The translations under genes were made by a program, and so were the position numbers. Below are positions 12,396 through 14,699 of a stretch of DNA of 14,699 nt, piece after piece (the stretch's first letter is position 1; each line of letters begins with the position of its first letter). The notes beneath the pieces are model-generated. The model saw only the letters and a list, made by a program, of their open reading frames with translations. It had not been told where the DNA came from and made no database searches. The stretch covers positions 1 to 14,699 of the forward strand of contig RFGD01000054.1 in assembly GCA_003696705.1 (NCBI GenBank). The letters are read 5' to 3'. The DNA is from Alphaproteobacteria bacterium (lineage in GTDB: Bacteria > Pseudomonadota > Alphaproteobacteria > Rhodobacterales > Rhodobacteraceae).

Positions 12396-14699
12396 ATGCA
12401 GAAATTCGGGATCAGCCAGCCCGTGCGGCGGCGCGAGGACCTGCGCTTTCTGACCGGGCACGGCCGCTATGTCGATGACATCGCGCCCCGCGACGCGCTT
12501 TGGGGGGTCTTCTTCCGTTCGCCCGTGGCCCATGCCCGCATCACCGGGCTCGATGTCTCGGCGGCGCGCGCGGTGCCCGGCGTGCGTGCGGTCCTGACGG
12601 CCGAGGACCTTGTCGATGCGGGTGTCGATCTGGCGATGCCGGCCGTCCTTGTCAGAAACCGCGACGGCAGCCGAGCGGCCGCCCCCGTGCGCCCGGCACT
12701 GGCCGTGGACCGGGTGCGCTTCGTCGGCGAGGCGGTGGCCCTTGTCGTCGCCACGTCGCACGAAGCGGCGCTGGACGGGCTCGAGGCGATCGTCTTCGAC
12801 CACGAAGACCTGCCCGTGCATCTCGACCTTGCGCCGGGCGGCGAGTCCCTTCACCCCGAAGCGCCCGACAATGTGGCCTTCGACTGGGAAATCGGTGACG
12901 CCGCGGCCGTGGACAGGGCGATCAGCCGTGGCGCCCATGTCGTGCGGCTTGCCGTGGACGACAACCGCATCATCGCCAATGCCGTCGAGCCGAGGAGCGC
13001 CGTCGCGACCTGGGACGGAGAGCGGCTTCACTTCAGCGTTTCAGGGCAGGGCGTCTGGGGTATCCGGGATGCGCTTGCCAAGGGGCTTGGGTTGCCGGCC
13101 GGGAAAGTGCATGTCACGACCCCCGACGTCGGTGGCGGTTTCGGCATGAAGGCGACGATGTATCCCGAGTATCTCGTCCTCGCCGAGGCGGCGCGCCGGC
13201 TTGGCGCTTCGGTCCGCTGGACGGCAAGCCGAACCGAATCGATGCTGGCCGACAACGCCGGACGCGACCTTGTCTCCACTGCGGAACTGGTCTTCGATGA
13301 CGACTTCCGCCTCATGGCCTATCGCGTGCAGCACGATTGCAACCTTGGGGCCTACAACGGACATCTGGGCCAGGTCATCCAGACCGAACTTGGCGCCAAG
13401 GTGCTGACCGGTGTCTATGACATCCCGGCAGTGCACGCGCGCGTCCGCGGGATCTACACCAACACGACCCAGGTCGACGCCTATCGCGGTGCCGGCCGGC
13501 CCGAGGCGATCTACGTCCTCGAGCGGGCCATGGACCACGCGGCGCGCGTCCTCGGCGTCGACCCGTGGGAACTGCGGCAGAGAAACGTCATCCGGCCCGA
13601 AGCGCTGCCCTACACCAATGTCGCCGGCGAAACCTATGACGTCGGCGATTTTCCCCGCATGCTCGACCGCGCCATGGCCGAGGCCGATGTGGCCGGCTTC
13701 GGCGCACGGCGAAGCGCCTCGTCCGCACGAGGCAGGCTGCGGGGCATCGGCGTTTCCTTCTACATCGAGGCCATCCTGGGGGATCCGACCGAGGGGGCGA
13801 CGGTCGAGTTCACCGAGGACGGGGTGGACCTTTATGTGGGCACCCAGTCGAACGGGCAGGGGCACGAAACCGTCTTTGCCCAGATCCTTTCGGATCTTTC
13901 AGGGATTCCCTTCGAGCGCATCCGCATCATCCAGGGCGACAGCGATCGAATCGCCAAGGGCGGGGGGACCGGAGGCTCGCGCTCGGTCACCGTACAGGGG
14001 ACGGCAACGAAAGCCGTCGTCGAGACGACAGTCGAGGCCTTCTCGGCCTTCCTGAGAGATGAGCTCGGCGCCCCTGAGGTCACGTTCGAGGACGGAACCT
14101 TCCGGCCGGGAAACTCGAACCGGGCCATGACGATGCTCGAGGTGGCGGCGCTTGCGCGGGCGCGGGGCCGGACCGATCTGTTGCGCCAGCAGGCGACGAT
14201 CCGGCTCGACGGGCGGTCATTTCCCAACGGCGTCCACGTCTGCGAGGTCGAGATCGACGTCGAGACGGGCGAACTCGACGTCGTTCGCTACACCGCCGTC
14301 GACGATTTCGGCACGCTCATGAACCCGCTTCTTGTCGAGGGACAGGTTCACGGTGGTGTGGCCCAGGGGATCGGGCAGGCCGTGTCCGAACGGGTCGTCT
14401 ACGACGACACGGGACAGCTTCTGACGGCAACGTTCATGGATTACGCGGTGCCGCGCGCCGAGGATCTGTGCTTCATCCGCTTTGTCTCGGAACCGGTGCC
14501 GACGCGGACCAATCCCCTTGGGATGAAAGGCTGCGGCGAGGCGGGAACCGTCGGCGCGCTGGCGGCGGTGGCAAACGCCGTGCGCGATGCGCTTGCGGAT
14601 TTCGGGGGCGAGAATGTGGACATGCCCTTCACGCCCGTCCGGCTCTGGTCGATGATCCATGGCCACCCCGTCCCCGGCGCCCGCGCCAGACCGATGCCC
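12396..14699 (+). CDS. Xanthine dehydrogenase/CoxL family molybdopterin-binding large subunit (partial, runs off window)
   Basis: An open frame of 768 codons begins at an ATG with AAGGGA 7 nt upstream (12383-12388) and reaches the window end without a stop. It encodes the catalytic large subunit of a molybdenum hydroxylase. The N-terminal RREDLRFLTGHGRYVDDI (12-29) opens the a/b hammerhead domain (to about 130). The molybdopterin domains follow with VGGGFG at 245-250, AYRGAGR at 362-368, TQSNGQGHE at 483-491, GGGTGGSRS at 522-530 and GCGEAGT at 712-718, where E715 is the conserved active-site glutamate. AYRGAGR marks form II (aerobic CoxL-like or aldehyde/purine oxidoreductase), not true CO dehydrogenase (AYRCSFR). 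At 768 residues it is near full length (about 760-800). No FAD or 2Fe-2S subunit precedes it; they may follow beyond the edge. It starts 49 bp after the decarboxylase. Substrate unknown. Confidence 0.92.
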   Translation, partial: MQKFGISQPVRRREDLRFLTGHGRYVDDIAPRDALWGVFFRSPVAHARITGLDVSAARAVPGVRAVLTAEDLVDAGVDLAMPAVLVRNRDGSRAAAPVRPALAVDRVRFVGEAVALVVATSHEAALDGLEAIVFDHEDLPVHLDLAPGGESLHPEAPDNVAFDWEIGDAAAVDRAISRGAHVVRLAVDDNRIIANAVEPRSAVATWDGERLHFSVSGQGVWGIRDALAKGLGLPAGKVHVTTPDVGGGFGMKATMYPEYLVLAEAARRLGASVRWTASRTESMLADNAGRDLVSTAELVFDDDFRLMAYRVQHDCNLGAYNGHLGQVIQTELGAKVLTGVYDIPAVHARVRGIYTNTTQVDAYRGAGRPEAIYVLERAMDHAARVLGVDPWELRQRNVIRPEALPYTNVAGETYDVGDFPRMLDRAMAEADVAGFGARRSASSARGRLRGIGVSFYIEAILGDPTEGATVEFTEDGVDLYVGTQSNGQGHETVFAQILSDLSGIPFERIRIIQGDSDRIAKGGGTGGSRSVTVQGTATKAVVETTVEAFSAFLRDELGAPEVTFEDGTFRPGNSNRAMTMLEVAALARARGRTDLLRQQATIRLDGRSFPNGVHVCEVEIDVETGELDVVRYTAVDDFGTLMNPLLVEGQVHGGVAQGIGQAVSERVVYDDTGQLLTATFMDYAVPRAEDLCFIRFVSEPVPTRTNPLGMKGCGEAGTVGALAAVANAVRDALADFGGENVDMPFTPVRLWSMIHGHPVPGARARPMP

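Noticed and set aside
1..14699. tRNA or rRNA genes, CRISPR arrays, insertion sequences, prophage or defence genes
   Set aside because: No cloverleaf with a GTTCGA-type T-loop, no regularly spaced repeats, no terminal inverted repeats and no transposase, integrase or nuclease motifs were seen on either strand.

Overview
This looks like ordinary chromosomal DNA from a GC-rich alphaproteobacterium. The gene families and their sequence styles (MetR/MetF pair, YgfZ, TIGR04283-type glycosyltransferase, fold III ornithine-type decarboxylase beside an Lrp/AsnC regulator, form II CoxL-like molybdenum hydroxylase) suggest Rhodobacterales or a near relative, but no rRNA or marker gene settles this. Base composition and codon use look even throughout. 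The AT-richer spots lie between genes: about 1820-1850, 3604-3615, 9957-9976 and 11008-11066. I see no tRNA, rRNA, CRISPR array, insertion sequence, integrase or phage gene.

Layout. Positions 27-1802 (minus strand) carry an inositol monophosphatase-family enzyme and the LysR-type regulator MetR. MetR is divergent from metF (plus strand, ending 2764), and two MetR-type dyads lie between them. metF converges on ygfZ (minus, 2789-3577). ygfZ is divergent from a small family 2 glycosyltransferase (3647-4321), which is followed by a class V PLP aminotransferase (4383-5603). From 5881 to 10990 everything is on the minus strand. In transcription order this run is an Lrp/AsnC regulator, a membrane-anchored c-type cytochrome, valyl-tRNA synthetase and a HisC-like class I/II aminotransferase, and then possibly a small hydrophobic reading frame at about 5604-5846. 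The right end is plus strand again: a fold III PLP amino-acid decarboxylase of the ornithine/lysine type (11132-12346), then the large molybdopterin-binding subunit of a xanthine dehydrogenase/CoxL-family enzyme, which runs off the window at 14699 with no stop codon.

How the genes relate. Two divergent regulator-target pairs stand out: metR/metF (methyl supply for methionine) and lrp/decarboxylase (putatively polyamine or basic amino acid metabolism). Each has dyad symmetry in the shared intergenic region, as expected for LysR-type and Lrp-type control. YgfZ and MetF both use folate but converge and need not be co-regulated. The remaining genes are mostly housekeeping and probably neighbours by chance.

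I found no convincing previously undescribed multi-gene system. The best leads are the phased palindromes in the lrp/decarboxylase intergenic region, the MetR dyad pair, and a hydrophobic reading frame of unclear status downstream of the HisC-like gene.
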